From Viscum album (lineage: Eukaryota > Streptophyta > Magnoliopsida > Santalales > Viscaceae): 64,000 bases of DNA. How positions within the stretch are numbered: position 1 is the stretch's first letter; the number at the start of each line of letters is the position of its first letter. The notes beneath the pieces were generated by a model that was given only the letters and a program-made list of their open reading frames with translations, made no database searches and was not told the DNA's origin. A program made the position numbers and the translations under genes. Shown piece after piece: positions 25,880-37,864 of the stretch. The stretch covers positions 48,840,605 to 48,904,604 of the forward strand of contig OY728160.1 in NCBI GenBank assembly GCA_963277665.1. Reading direction: 5' to 3'.

Positions 25880-28800
25880 AATATTAGGAATGTACAAATG
25901 GATTTTTCCACAAATTCTTTCATCATGATCGTTCTTTATGGCATAACCCATGTCTTCAACATGCTCATCATTATGTTCTGCTAATATTTCCATGTAAGTA
26001 GGGATCTCACATAAATCCTCATCTTCATCAAGTTTACCCTCACCAAAATATTGTTTTTACCATGTAAAACAACAAACCAATACATATATGATTGATCAAC
26101 AACATAGAAAATATGTTTTTCATGTGTTTCTATTATAAAAGAATCAGGTGTGTCTTCCAATCTATTTACATTAACAACTGTCATTCCAAATTCATCATGT
26201 CTGACACTATTGTTACAGATAAACCATTTACAGTTAAAACCAAGAACATTAATTTTAAGGTAATATACCTACCATATTTCTTCAATAACTCTATAATATT
26301 CACTTGATGCAGAAATTGGGGTTTTCTCTTTAGAATGCGTAAAATGAATTGCTTCTACAAACACCAATACACCACTATTCTGAACTACAATTCTGTTATC
26401 CTGATATTTCATATAAAATGTATAGAAATTAATGTCATAATCGGACTATGTTATCACATTTAATCATGGACCACCCACAATCCATCCTAATGTCTCTAAT
26501 ATATCTGATCTACGAAGAAATGTCTTTTTAATCCATAAAAAATTGGTTTGTTGTGCTCATTAAAAATCCACATTTCTTTATTTTTTGGATGACTTTATTT
26601 CAACTCATTAATTTGAAATGTGATATATGGTTGAGCATCAGCTATGTTATTAAATATATATAATTCTAATTTCTCTATATGTTTAGTTCACAATGATTTT
26701 ACTTTTAAACCATGAATCTCCTTTCCCTCATTATTAACTTGTTCATGGCATGATGGAGGAAAACTTATGTGCTCCTCCACAACCAATTATCTTGTACAAA
26801 ACTCTACAACCTCCTCATAAATTTAATTTTCAATAATGGAGGCTTCATTTCAATATGGATTTTTAGAATACCCCTTTAATATTTTCACATAACATTGAAT
26901 GGGATACATTCAACGAAGATATACAGTTTTATAAATCATTATTTCTTGAACCTTATGAATCCTTATATGCACCAATATATCAAAAAAAGATGGAGGAAAA
27001 TACATTTCTAATTGACAAAGTACAGAAATTTCATCCTTTTCCAAAATTTTCAAAGTATTCACAATAATAACCTTATTAAAAATTGAATTGAAAAAATAAC
27101 ACAACTTCATTATAGTCTTTATGACATGGATGGGAAATATTCCACGCAATGAAACTGGTAGAATTTGTTTTATCATGATGCGACAATCATGAGATTTCAT
27201 ACCTATCACCTTCAAATCCATAAATGAGAATTTTTTTTACATTTGATGAATAACCTTGAGGAACTTTGATATCATGTAGACACTTAAAAAAGATAATTTT
27301 CTCCCACCTTGATATTGTATGAAAAGGGATGGGAATGACTATTCATCTTCCATCAAGAGTGGGAGCAATCTCTAAATGTATTACAATTGATAGTATGTTT
27401 AATCTTTCATGCAACCCATATTTTGTCTTTCCATTAATATCTAACAATTTTCTAATAAAACTATCATATATGTTCTTCTCCACATGCATGACATCAATAT
27501 TATTTTTAACTTTATGATATCTCCAATATGGTAGATCAAATATTATTGACCTTTCGCTCCAAATATGTCCATCATTACCATATTTATGTGTCTTTCCTAA
27601 TTCAACTTAAAGGTTGTCCACCCTCTCAAAATAAACATCAGGGGATAAATTTTCTGGCACAATATCAAATTATTGTGATCTAATGAATGGCGATTTTAGT
27701 CTTCTATAAGAGTGATTCAGCAGAAAAATCATTTGATGAACCATGTACACTATTTTCATACCATAATGCAATTGACAATATGAAGTCTATTGTCTACAAA
27801 TTGGACAGGCTTTATGCCCCTTAACATTATATCCAGACATATTTCCATATGTGGGAAATTCATTTATATTAAACATAAGCACTACATGCAGATAAAAATA
27901 TTCCATTTTATAAGAATCATACACCCTAATAACATCCTCTCATAAAATATTCAATTCATCAATCAATGGTGACATGAAAACATCAGTATCATTTCCAGGT
28001 TGCTTGGGACAACAGATCATTATACTCAACATGACATATTTGTGCTTTATACAATCCTTAGGAGAGAGGTTGTAAATTACCAATACAATATGTCATGAAC
28101 TATTTTTTCTACTGAGAGTTTGGTATGGATTCTTTTAATCTGTGCACAACCCTAGTCTGACATTTCTAATTTCATTTCCAAATGTAGGATACTACTCATC
28201 AATTTTCTTCCATTGTGAACAATATTTTTGATGATATATTTTTCCATCATATATCTGATCATCATAATTCCATATTAACCTTTTTCATCATGTGAATTAT
28301 AATATAAATGTTTCAAACGAATAATTATTGGAAGATACCAAAATACCTTTGAATGGATCTTTGTAAACTCTGCATCATCTTGTGACTTTTCTTTCAACAT
28401 ATATCGTGATTTCCCACATTTTGTACACTTTGATATAAATTCATATAACATAATATATAACATACATTCATTCAAACATGCATGAATTGTTTTGTATCCC
28501 AATCCCGTTAGGAATAATATTTTCATGGACTTATTATTTGAATCTTGAAGATCATTATCTTTTGGAAGAAGGTCTTTCATCAATTGTAGCTACTCTGTAA
28601 AACTTATGTCACTCCAACCATGTTTCTCATTCAGGGTAATCATTATTAACACCACTGAAAAAACCATAAAATCCATACAACCAGGTTACATTGGATTTTT
28701 AGCATCACCATATTGATGTACAATTGTTAGTTCTATCTAAATTTCTCTTACTACAATATCACAAATCATTTATTCAATTCCATTGGAGTTACTATCTTGT

Positions 28801-29060
28801 GAATAATCATCATTATTAAATCTGGAATTATATCCAATTTCACTATCCCAAATCCAAGGGTTGTAACTCAGATTAAAACCATGAAAAATCAGATGATCTT
28901 TGATCTCTCTAATTTTCACCTTCATCATATTAAAAAATTTCAGTCATGGGTTGAAAAAAATGTCACTACTTCGAAAATTTCATTTAGAAAATTCCAAAAA
29001 GGCATCAACACCATCCTCATATTCCATACTCATTAAATGATCCGTAATAGAACTTTGAAT
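25880..29060 (-). pseudogene. TNP2-like CACTA transposase relic
   Basis: This is the catalytic CACTA transposase (Transposase_21 type). Minus-strand order: a transposase-associated N-terminus (about 29000-28640), then LGLGYKTIHACLN-like motif with CTKCGKSRY (28275-28583). Next comes KQPGNDTDVFMSPLIDEL (about 28010), YGNMSGYNVKGHKACPICR (about 27830) and NNIDVMHVEKNIYDSF (about 27500). DUF4218 follows, with KSHDCRIMIKQILPVSLRGI and CQLEMYFPPSFFDILVH (26910-27221). DUF4216 is last, with VEAIHFTHSKEK-x-P, FGMTVVNVNRLED and HIFYVVDQS (about 26370-26080). The layout matches full family members. The reading frame shifts repeatedly and has stops, for example where GE would be in WRELD-like parts. 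The acidic end near 25990-25880 stops at a possible splice donor. Confidence 0.85.
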
Positions 29061-29376
29061 CATTATAAACCTATATCAAGTATCAAAATTATAAATCCTA
29101 TTAGGATAAGAAAAATATATATTTATATGAAAAATATCATAATTGGAATGTAGAAACAATTTTGAAATACAAAAAACATTTTATGCGAATTTAAATAAAT
29201 ATATTCATGAAAATCATTTTAAAAATAAAATATCGTTAGATATAACGGTTTTAAATTCATCATAGATCATTTCTTCTTACAGTACACAAAGAATACATCC
29301 TGGTGCAACTGGATACCAAATTCACCATTATGTAAAAAGGAAATAAGCTGTATAAATATTAAAATATGTATACATT
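29061..29376. other. Upstream region of the CACTA-1 TNP2 relic
   Basis: AT-rich, with no recognised coding. It is upstream of the transposase in its minus-strand sense. No promoter motif stands out above the AT background. Confidence 0.4.
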
Positions 29377-29595
29377 CACTACTAAAAAATACATAGATCC
29401 CAACAATTTGAAACTATTGGGATAACCTCTGATACTATTGGGGTACCCAATGGTTTTACACACCATTGGAGTGATGGTCATTGCAATAGCCATATACCAA
29501 TGATTCTACAGCAACTGTTGGTATAGAATACCTAAAGATAAAATATTCCAACGGTTTCAATGAAACCATTGGGATATATATGTGTGTAAATACCA
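29377..29595 (+). mobile_element. Extra CACTA-type terminus with its own repeats
   Basis: CACTACTAAAAAATACATAG at 29377 is a textbook CACTA left end, but it lies inside CACTA-1 and faces right, away from TNP2. Its subterminal repeats differ from CACTA-1: CCCAACAATTTGAAACTATT, ACCCAATGGTTTTACACACC and CCAACGGTTTCAATGAAACC. I found no matching right end (TTTTTTAGTAGTG) before 32459. It could be the left end of a nested, now truncated, non-autonomous CACTA that brought in array 3. Confidence 0.5.
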
Positions 29596-29806
29596 AGAGG
29601 GTGTCCAACGAAGTTGGGGGCTCTCCAGAGGGGATTTCCACGGGGGTCGGGGATGTCCAAGGGGGTAGGGGCTGTCCCGGGAGTCCAGGGGTGGGGAGGT
29701 GTCTAGGTGGTGGGGGCCTGTCCAGGGGGTGGGGGGTTGTCCATGGGGGTGGGCGGTGTCCATGGGATAGGAGTGGTGTCTAGGGGTTAGGGGGTGAAGG
29801 GGGTGT
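29596..29806. repeat. Minisatellite array 3a, G-rich on plus strand (inverted part)
   Basis: Units such as GGGGGTGTCCA, GGTGGGGGCCTGTCCAGGGG and GGTGGGCGGTGTCCATGGG are the reverse complement of the units that follow. The polarity changes at GGGGGTGTCCAAAACCCCAC (about 29799-29818). Confidence 0.8.
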
Positions 29807-31595
29807 CCAAAACCCCACCCCATTGGGACCCCCCCCCCCTCAGACACACCCTGGACACCACCACCCCATAGCCAGCCCCATACCCTTTGGATGACCCCCT
29901 ACACCATTGGACAACCCACTAACCCCCCCCCCCCTATAGACACCACCCCCACCCCATGGACATCCCCACCCCATGGACACCCCCACCCCATGGACACCCC
30001 CACCCCTTGGACACCCCAACCCCCTTGTCCAACCCCTGAAACCCCACCCCCCCTCCAGAATCCACCCCCACCCCCTTTGACACCCCCTGGACACTCCCAC
30101 CCCTCTAGACAACCCCCACCCCATGGAAAGACCCCCCCCACCCCTCTAGATAGCCCATGCAACCCCTAGACACCCCCACCCCCTAGACACCCCTACCCCC
30201 CTTGACAGCCCACTCACCCCTGGACACCCCCCCACCCTTGGACACCCCTACCCGATTGGACATCCCCCTCACCCCTGGACACCTCCCCCACCCCCTTGGA
30301 CACCCCAACCCCCTTGGATTTCTCCCCCACCCACAGAAACCACCCCAACCCCATTGACACCACTTGGACACCCCCACCCCTCTGGATAGCCCCCCACCCA
30401 CTGGACAGCCCCCACCCTTCTAGAGGACCCCACACCCTAGACACCCCCACCCCTGGACACACCCTACCCCCTTGGATAGCCCACTAACCCCCAGGACACA
30501 ACCTCTTCACCCCTTGGACAGGCCCCCACCTCCCCCCCTTGACACCCCACCCCCTGGACACCCCTACCCCCTTGGACACCCCGTCACCCCCTGGACACCC
30601 CCCCCCCTCACCCACCGGACACCCCCTCACCCCCTTGGACACCCCAACCCCTTGGACAACCCACACACCCCTTGGAGACCACCCCACGCCCTTTAGCACC
30701 CCCTGGACACCCCCACCCCTCCGGACAGCCCGCCACCCCCTGAACAACCCCCACCCCTCTAGACAGCTCCCATCCCTGGATACCCCCACCCATAGACACC
30801 CCCTAACCCCTTGGATATCCCACTCACGCCCCTAGACACCACCCCACCCCTGGATAGCCCCAACCCCTCTACATAGCCCCCACCCCCTGGACACCCCAAA
30901 CCCCTTAGAGAGCCCCCTCACCCCCTGGACACCACCCCACCCCCTTGGAAAGCCCAACCCATTCGGAAAGCCCACACCCCCCTAGACAGTACCCCACCCC
31001 CTTTGACACCACTTGGACACCCCCACCCCTCTATACATCCCTCCCTCGGGATAGCCCCCAGCCCACTAGACAGCCACTCCACCCCCTGGGCACCCCCTCC
31101 CAATGGACACGCCCTTTCCCCTAGAAACCCACTCACCCCCTAGACACCACCCACACCCCTTGGACACCCCTATCCCCTTGGATAACCCCATCACCCCCTG
31201 AACACCCCACCCCACCCCCATGGACACCCCCTGGACACCCCCACCCCTCTGGAAAACCCGCACCCCCTGGAAAACCCCCACCCCTCTCGACAACCCCCCA
31301 CCCCTGGACACCCCCACCCACCCCTTGGACACACCCTACCCCCTTGGACATCCCACTCACCCCCCTGGTCACCCCCAGCCCCCTGGACACCCCAACCCCC
31401 TGGACAGCCCCCTCACCCCCTAGACACTACCCCCACCCCCTTGGACATGCTAACCCCCTTGGATAGCCCCCGCACCCCCTAGACACTCCAACCCCCATTG
31501 AAACCCTCTGGACACCCCACCCCCTGGACAGCCCCCGACCACCTGGATATGCCCCACCCCTCAAAACAGACCCCCACCCCTTCGAAACCCGCTGT
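29807..31595. repeat. C-rich minisatellite array 3b
   Basis: About 1.8 kb of units on CACCCCATGGACACCCC and variants. At 29948-30010 several near-identical 18-19 base copies run head to tail, so part of this array is younger or recently homogenised. CG dinucleotides are few despite very high GC. Numerous glycine- or proline-rich ORFs on both strands are compositional artefacts. Confidence 0.85.
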
Positions 31596-31983
31596 ACGTG
31601 CACACACACATGATTGAACACACAAAATGATTAAAGTTGCATGATATAACTTCAATGGATACTTTTACCAGAAAATAATTTAGCATGGTATAAATGAACA
31701 CTATGAAACTTATCATGATAGCAAGAACATTGATAGAAAAGTAACATCATAAGAAATTAGTCTTCGGCATCGCGAAAAATAAAAACTGAAACAGAGCCAT
31801 GTGAAACATACATGAGTGATGTGAGTCATCTTGATAGATCTGGTGAAAATAAAGACTGTGAATGATGTTGGAAAAATGAGGTTGGAGGTCACGACATTGA
31901 AAAATCCTTTTGAGGTTTTCCATGTAGGAGAGATGAGTCTCAGGTCACCAGATTGAAGAAAACAGAATGACTGAATACGGGGC
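31596..31983. other. CACTA-1 sequence between array 3 and right subterminal repeats
   Basis: Mixed-composition, purine-rich sequence (for example GAAAATAAAGACTGTGAATG near 31843). It could be the 5' untranslated part or promoter of the minus-strand transposase genes. No coding is recognised. Confidence 0.35.
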
Positions 31984-32459
31984 GTGATAAATCATTAAAA
32001 AGGTTTATCACGTCAGTTATTCTATAACCGACGTGATAGACTGTTTATTATTAAGTGTATAATATTGGTTACTTAATAAAAAATGTTGAAAATAATTTAT
32101 CACTTCAGTTATTTTATAACAGACATGATAAATCGCACTTTATCACGCCAGTTCTTTTGATAACTGAGATGATAAATTGTCGAGATTTTATTTATCACAT
32201 TGGTTATTTTATAACCAACGTGATAAAGCTTCCGGATTTTATTTTTACATTGGATATAAAATAACCATCTTGATAAAGATATTTTCAGTATTTTTTACAT
32301 CAGTTATTTTATAACAGACATAAAAATGGATACTTATTGATTTATCACATCGATTATAAAATAACCAATTAGATAATTCTATTTTTACATATTTGAATGT
32401 TGGTTATATAGAACCGACATGAAAATGGCTGACCTGTTTACCATTTTTCCCCCTAGTGT
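31984..32459. repeat. CACTA-1 right terminus and subterminal repeats
   Basis: About nine or ten palindromic units are present, best seen as CACGTCAGTTATTCTATAAC followed by CGACGTGATA (from about 32009) and TTGGTTATTTTATAACCAAC (32201). They match the left-end units. The terminus ends CCCCCTAGTG at 32459. Confidence 0.8.
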
Positions 32460-32462
32460 TTA

Positions 32463-35336
32463 TTAATATAAATATTAAGTAAATGATATTAGACATATTA
32501 AAATAAATATAATTTTATATAATTAATGTGATCAAATAATTTGAATGAATAAGTTTCCATGATAGTTATGTATTGATTTTTGTTCGATGTTATCTTATTT
32601 TATTGATATTTTTGAAAGTCAAAGTAATTAATATTGTCAAAATAGACATTAATGATATTTTAAAATATATTATATTTTATTAAATGATATAAAACTTCTA
32701 AAAATATCATACAATTCCATGGTATTGGTATAATGTTTTATAAGAAAATTAATTTATATTAATTTAATATTTTGAGAAATTACAACATTGGCCATCCACA
32801 ATATTATAAAAGAGAAACCAATTCTAATAAATTTATCACACATGAAACCTATTTTTATTATCCAAAATATAACCATATGACTACCTATAACACCTCCTCA
32901 CATTTTAGAGTTATTATTTGGGTCATAACGCCACCCTTAGGTGTCATAAGGTCTTAAAAAACAGAGGATTTCTAAATAAGATGTATCCTTTTTAATCACA
33001 TGTTTCTGATTTATTTCTTTTTACACATAATTAAAAAAATGTTAAAAATAGATAAAATAATAAATAAATTATAATCACTATAAATATATGTTATTATTTT
33101 AATTACATGATACATATCCATGTCCAATTCCAACAAATGAAAACATAATTCATCGTTCCTGTGTACGGTGTACTTCCGCCTCGCGAACCTGTGTATTTTG
33201 TTTTCCATAATAGTGTATTAAGACATTTTATAATGATGAAATTAATTTTTACATATGATATTATTGTCATATTTATCATTATTAAAAGATAATATATCAT
33301 TTAAATTCTCACCTTTCCTTTTGTAGAAAAATAAAAACGTTGTTCATGAAAACATGTGAATTATCCCCTCCACTAAGTGATGTGATTCATTTGTCATCAA
33401 CACAACATGTGGATGATATATATAATTATATTTATATAATTATGAGATATTAATTATATTATAAACATTCTATAAAAACTAAATAATACTAACATTATTT
33501 CTGTAATGATTGTTGAAGAATGGATACATTACACATGTGTAGGTATGGTCTATTATCTCCTTGATTGTAATATAGCTCATTATTCATAACCACATTTTAT
33601 GAATAGATTAAAAATGATAATATATGTAATAAAGTGGTAATTATTTCCGGAATATTCTTATTTATATGAAATTTTAATCACTACTTTAACTATTGACATC
33701 ATACCAAAATTATTTTTGGTTTAGGTGCCAAATATCGTCCAAATGACCAACATAAATTTAAATAATTATTTTTTATAACATTAAAATATGTTATATAAAA
33801 TTAATAATAGACATAAATAAGTTTATAAAAAATAAAATAATTAGCATCATTTTATTATTCAACAATATAACAATTTTATGTGATAATTCAGAATCAATGT
33901 AAGGGAATCTTTAACTAAATAACCTTGTTTTAAATGATTTAAGGATTTTTTAAATTTTTCTATTTCAAGTGCATTTTAAAAAAAAATTATTTTTTAAATT
34001 TATTTTTATAAACATGAATTTTATAAAAAATGAAATGTTTTAGTTTGGATAATTTTTGTTAAAAAGGAATCCTTATAAGGATTTATGTAATCTACTTTCT
34101 TTTTAAAATTGTCTTTTAATGTTGTATGTTCAATTACTTTCACAAAAGTCAAAAGGAATGTTTTTTTATCTTATTCAACTTGGGCACAATTTCTTACTTT
34201 TATGACACTATAATGTTTTGAATCATCCATTACCATTAGATATCAATTATTTCAAATAAAATTTATTCACGTATAAGTGTGATGTTTATTACAAAAATAA
34301 GTGTTTTGAAAAATAGATATTTAATTTTTTTCCAAAAAAATATTTTTAGTTATCTTTCCTTTATTGAAATTTTTTTAACTTATTTTGTGTATTTTGGTAT
34401 TAGTATGGGATTTTATAATTAAAAGTAATTTTTATACCAATTTTTTTAAATATGGGTTTTAAATAGTTTTAAAAGGTTTTATGATGAAAATACAAAGCAT
34501 AAAATGTTTTATTTCTGATATGGTACATGAGTATTATACTAGTGAAATGGTTGTCCATAGATAGCTTTAGGAGAACCTATTACAGCTTACAAGATGGGGT
34601 GGACTACATCACGCTGGGTGAGCCTGTTATAGTTTATATAATGAGGTGGCCTAGATTTCACTTGGTGTGCTTGTTATAACTTAAATGATGGGTGCACCTA
34701 GATATAACTCCAATGAATTGGCTAATATTCCCAATATTTCGAGGTAATAAAAAGGTAAAAACAAAAGGGTTTCTCGTAGGGATTTCATTGGAATCCATTT
34801 ATTTCATACATATCTTTAAAATGGGTTATGAATGACATGATCTATGTTATCAAGAGGGATTAAATTTTCATGTTACGAGACATAGTAATTTTATTTAAGC
34901 TAAATGTGTGTTTTATTTCATGTGAAAATGATTTATTTCAATAGTAAATTAAAATTTATATAAAGGTAAATGTTAAAGAGGATTTAATTTTTTTCAATGG
35001 ACTAACAATTCTCATTATTTATGTCCCTTACTATTTTTTGTATGCCCATCCATGTTTTAATATGTTTTCCATGGGATTTTAATTAAGAGCAAGGAAAACA
35101 CGAGGTCAAGATAAAATGTGTGAAGATATGTCTTGATTTATTTTTAAAATAGATTATTTTGGTGGAAAAATGTATACTATGTATCACTATAAACCTGTAA
35201 TATATGATATTAAATTGTAAGAGTTTTTATTAATTCATTAAAAATATAATCCGAAAAGATGCTTCTAATTATAGGAAAAATAATTCTAATTTAGAATCAC
35301 TAGAATATGTAATTTTTATGGTCATTTCTTTACACA
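32463..35336 (+). repeat. Right (3') LTR of the LARD-like element, part after CACTA-1
   Basis: It continues the left-LTR alignment from about 9581 to 12679: TATATAATTAATGT (about 32515 vs 9634), GACATTAATGATATTTTAAA-like block (about 32644), then GGATTTCTAAATAA (about 32966). The TATA box TATAAAAG is at 32805-32812. It ends ...TACACA at 35336; the exact end is uncertain by a few bases. Bases 32460-32462 (TTA) are the right target duplication of CACTA-1. Confidence 0.65.
34576..34716 (+). repeat. 47-bp tandem repeat in the right LTR, three copies
   Basis: Units start at 34576 (CCTATTACAGC), 34623 (CCTGTTATAG) and 34670 (CTTGTTATAAC), a 47-base period. The left LTR has two. Confidence 0.55.
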
Positions 35337-36220
35337 ATTCATAATAATAATTTCCTCATATGTCTTATCTCACCATTAAATTAATATTTTACACCATCTG
35401 ATATAGGGATCAACTCACTCTTGAATTATTACATATTTTATAATTTAATACATTTTAATGTATTTATAAATAATTTATAGAAGAACCCACATTAATGTAT
35501 TGAATCATAACATAGTTGGCCATTATTTGAAATGTATTGATTAGTGGAGGGTTCAAGAGGAATTTAGAGAAACAAGGGTGTATTTTTTCTAAAACAATTG
35601 TGCTTTTATAATGGATTTTCATGTAGTGGATTATACAACATCATTGAAGTCTAATTAGAGGGAATAGATATATAATAGTGATGAAGGGTGTAATGTAAGA
35701 CATTAAGAGGTTGGATGAGTGGGATATATTTTTTAGAGTCTCTATAGTGTTTCAATTAGGCTTTTCCATGGTGTTTTAACAACAATTTATTGGGTTGAAG
35801 GGAAGTTCATAGGTTGTGGAGAGGTTATACCTATAGAAAACATAGAGGTTGAGGGAGTGGTTATGGTTCTTATAATTTATTTTGTTTCATTGTGTTGTTG
35901 TTCCTTAATTGAATTTTTTTTAGGATTGATGTACTTATACAATAGTATTTTTGAGAAAATTTATTCGTGATATTTTCATGGTTTTATAGGATCTGAGATA
36001 TATCTTTGATAAGAATTAAAGAGTTCAGTTTTCACTATGATAATTAATGTCACCTGGAATAACATTCCCCATCATTTTATGGACAACCTAGATATTATAT
36101 ATTGGCAATAACCATTATGTCATGAGTTGATTTTTTTCCAACATGGGTAATAATTTACGTCTCTCATGAATTTCATTTTTACCTTCTTTTCACACAAATT
36201 ATGAGTGCACTAGTTTTGAT
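35337..36220. other. Sequence between LARD-like element and copia-1, unassigned
   Basis: No recognised gene. The part at 35520-35900 is G-rich on the plus strand (for example GAGGTTGAGGGAGTGGTTAT near 35848). It is contiguous with 45054-47267 if copia-1 is removed. Confidence 0.35.
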
Positions 36221-37782
36221 TGTTGAGACCATGTTATTTGGATAATGAATAAAGAAGAGTTCTTATTGATTCATGTTGTATTTTGTGTTCAAATAAGATT
36301 AATCAATTGAATTTATAAAGGAGTTTAAAAAATAATGATTATTTACTGGTCTATATTTAAAAAATATCATATGTTTTTGGAGAAAATTTAATGCAAGCAT
36401 TATGAAGGAAAGGGGGAGAAATTCTGATGAAAATTGTATTCCGTTTTGATTAGAAGGAATGATGTTTCTGGATGCCAGGGAAGTTTTAGTACTTTCGTTG
36501 AAAATATAATGTTTATAAAGGTTTTTGATCAAAGAAATATATCATGGAGGGTATAGTTCTTAATTAAAGTAGTTGTTTTTCATTAAGCCATATGACAATA
36601 AATCTTCGGTGAGGTTCTTGCCGAAGATGATTTTAAGGTGGTCCCATTTTCCAGTGATTTTCAAAAAATTTGGTATGAAAATAGGGAGATGGATAAATGT
36701 GCATTGGTTAATGAATAGTGTGCACAAGTATGAATATTGTTTGGTATGTTTTTTACAACTTGAGTTCCAAGATCTGAACATAAAAATCTATCTAAGGAAA
36801 TACCCATGCATAAGATTGGTCTTTTCATGCCAGATTATACGGGAGTGTCAAATGTTGTATGTAAGGCATGATTCAATGTCAGATCAATGTAAAATATAAA
36901 AGGAATTAAGTGTGGGAAATATTTAATATGTGAATGAATTATAATGTTGGTGAGAAAGAGCCTAACACGTCCAATTCAATGTTAAATGGGATTTGGCTCG
37001 ACGCGTCAAGATATTGCACAAGGTGTCTGGGTTTTTGCATGAGGGGGTCAGTGATGCCTATAAATAAAAGGTTTACCCATTTAATTTAATAATATCGACA
37101 CATATGAAAATCCCAAGAACATTAGTGTTGAATAATTTTATGAAAAGGGAGTTAAATGATATAAATTGTCTTGTACATAAGAAAGAGAGGTTTCGTTCAT
37201 GATTGATGTTGCACGCAAGAGTTGTTTCATGAAAATATTAATATCATGCATATATGGAATGAAATATGTGCATAATACACTTAATAGGGTTTGAGAAAGA
37301 TTTGATTTCATAAAAAACTGTATGTTATCTCCAATGTAGTTGTTACCAGCTTCTGTGGAGGAAAAAGAAGAATTGTTTTGATATATCAAACTATGGAATT
37401 CAGTTAAAAATAACTAAAACTTTTTTTTCCCATATTTATTCTAAGAGGGTTTACAAAATCTTGTGGATTATTTTGCAAGTTCTACACAAGTTTTAGGGTA
37501 TATCCTTCTTATTTAATTCCACATAAATGTATTTTTCTAGTATATTGTATGGTATTTGATTTTTTCTGTATGATACTAAGTACGTAGATACTGTTGTTGT
37601 GTAGTGAACCTTGTAAATCTTGTGTTCTTGTGGATGTGTGTTTTGATTGTTTTTATCAGGGAAAGAGAACTTTAACAAGTGGACAAGTTTTTTTATAAAA
37701 AGATGAAACATAAAATAAAAAATTATTATTGATTCACCCTTCCCTCTCTCAGTGATACTTAGATCCCAATTGGATAGGTTTA
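36221..37782 (+). repeat. 5' LTR of copia-1
   Basis: It starts TGTTGAGACC. It shares with the 3' LTR GTTCAAATAAGA-like, GAAGGAATGATxTTTCTGGA, CAGGGAAGTT-TAGTAC, GAGTTCCAAGATCTGAACAT, GATGCATATAAATAA-like and CAGTGATACTT blocks in order. It ends next to the primer site. The TATAAATAA at 37061-37069 (44330 in the 3' LTR) may be the promoter TATA element. Confidence 0.8.
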
Positions 37783-37797
37783 ATTGGTATCAAAGGG
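37783..37797 (+). other. Primer binding site, tRNA-Met type
   Basis: ATTGGTATCAAAGGG directly follows the 5' LTR and differs by one or two bases from TTGGTATCAGAGCC, complementary to the 3' end of initiator tRNA-Met. Confidence 0.75.
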
Positions 37798-37864
37798 ATA
37801 TGGTCTCTTACATTATTCTTCACATATGTTTTGAAGATATTTTTTTATGTAGAATCTAAATTGC

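Larger units (their letters stand above)
16154..32459 (-). mobile_element. CACTA-1: 16.3 kb En/Spm-type DNA transposon with nested solo LTR
   Basis: The left end is CACTAGTATAGAAAAT (16154). The right end, read inward, is CACTAGGGGGAAAAATGG (to 32459), about 12 of 19 positions matching. Both ends carry the same palindromic subterminal repeats. TNP2-like and Transposase_24-like genes lie inside on the minus strand, so the 5' end is at right. The flanks join into a continuous LTR sequence whose empty site exists at about 9578. Removing the 2.8 kb nested LTR leaves about 13.5 kb. Both genes are broken, so the element is dead unless helped in trans. Confidence 0.8.
8380..35336 (+). mobile_element. 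LARD-like LTR retrotransposon, right LTR split by CACTA-1
   Basis: Two long direct repeats match: 8380-12679 and 14992-16153 plus 32463-35336. Both start TGT(A/T)ATAT and end in CA. A primer-site-like GTGGGTATCATATAATGG follows the left copy, resembling the tRNA-Met-type TGGTATCAGAGC. A short purine tract (ATTGGGG) precedes the right copy. This gives plus-strand polarity. LTRs are about 4.3 and 4.0 kb, and the internal region is only 2.3 kb with no recognisable gag or pol, as in LARD elements. No clean target duplication was found. Without CACTA-1 the element is about 10.6 kb. Confidence 0.65.

Noticed and set aside
26092..26307. Plus-strand ORF of 71 codons
   Set aside because: It is the opposite strand of the TNP2 DUF4216 segment, which has clear family motifs.
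29557..31621. Proline- and glycine-rich ORFs in array 3
   Set aside because: Artefacts of the minisatellite; no signal peptide, no repeat of SPPPP type and no intact gene structure.
29377..32459. A complete second CACTA element from 29377 to the CACTA-1 right end
   Set aside because: The right end (CACTAGGGGG read inward) and its subterminal repeats match the left end at 16154, not the CACTACTAAAAAA type at 29377.
36573..36899. 108-codon plus-strand ORF
   Set aside because: Inside the copia-1 5' LTR, with no domain, and the matching part of the 3' LTR is not open in the same frame.
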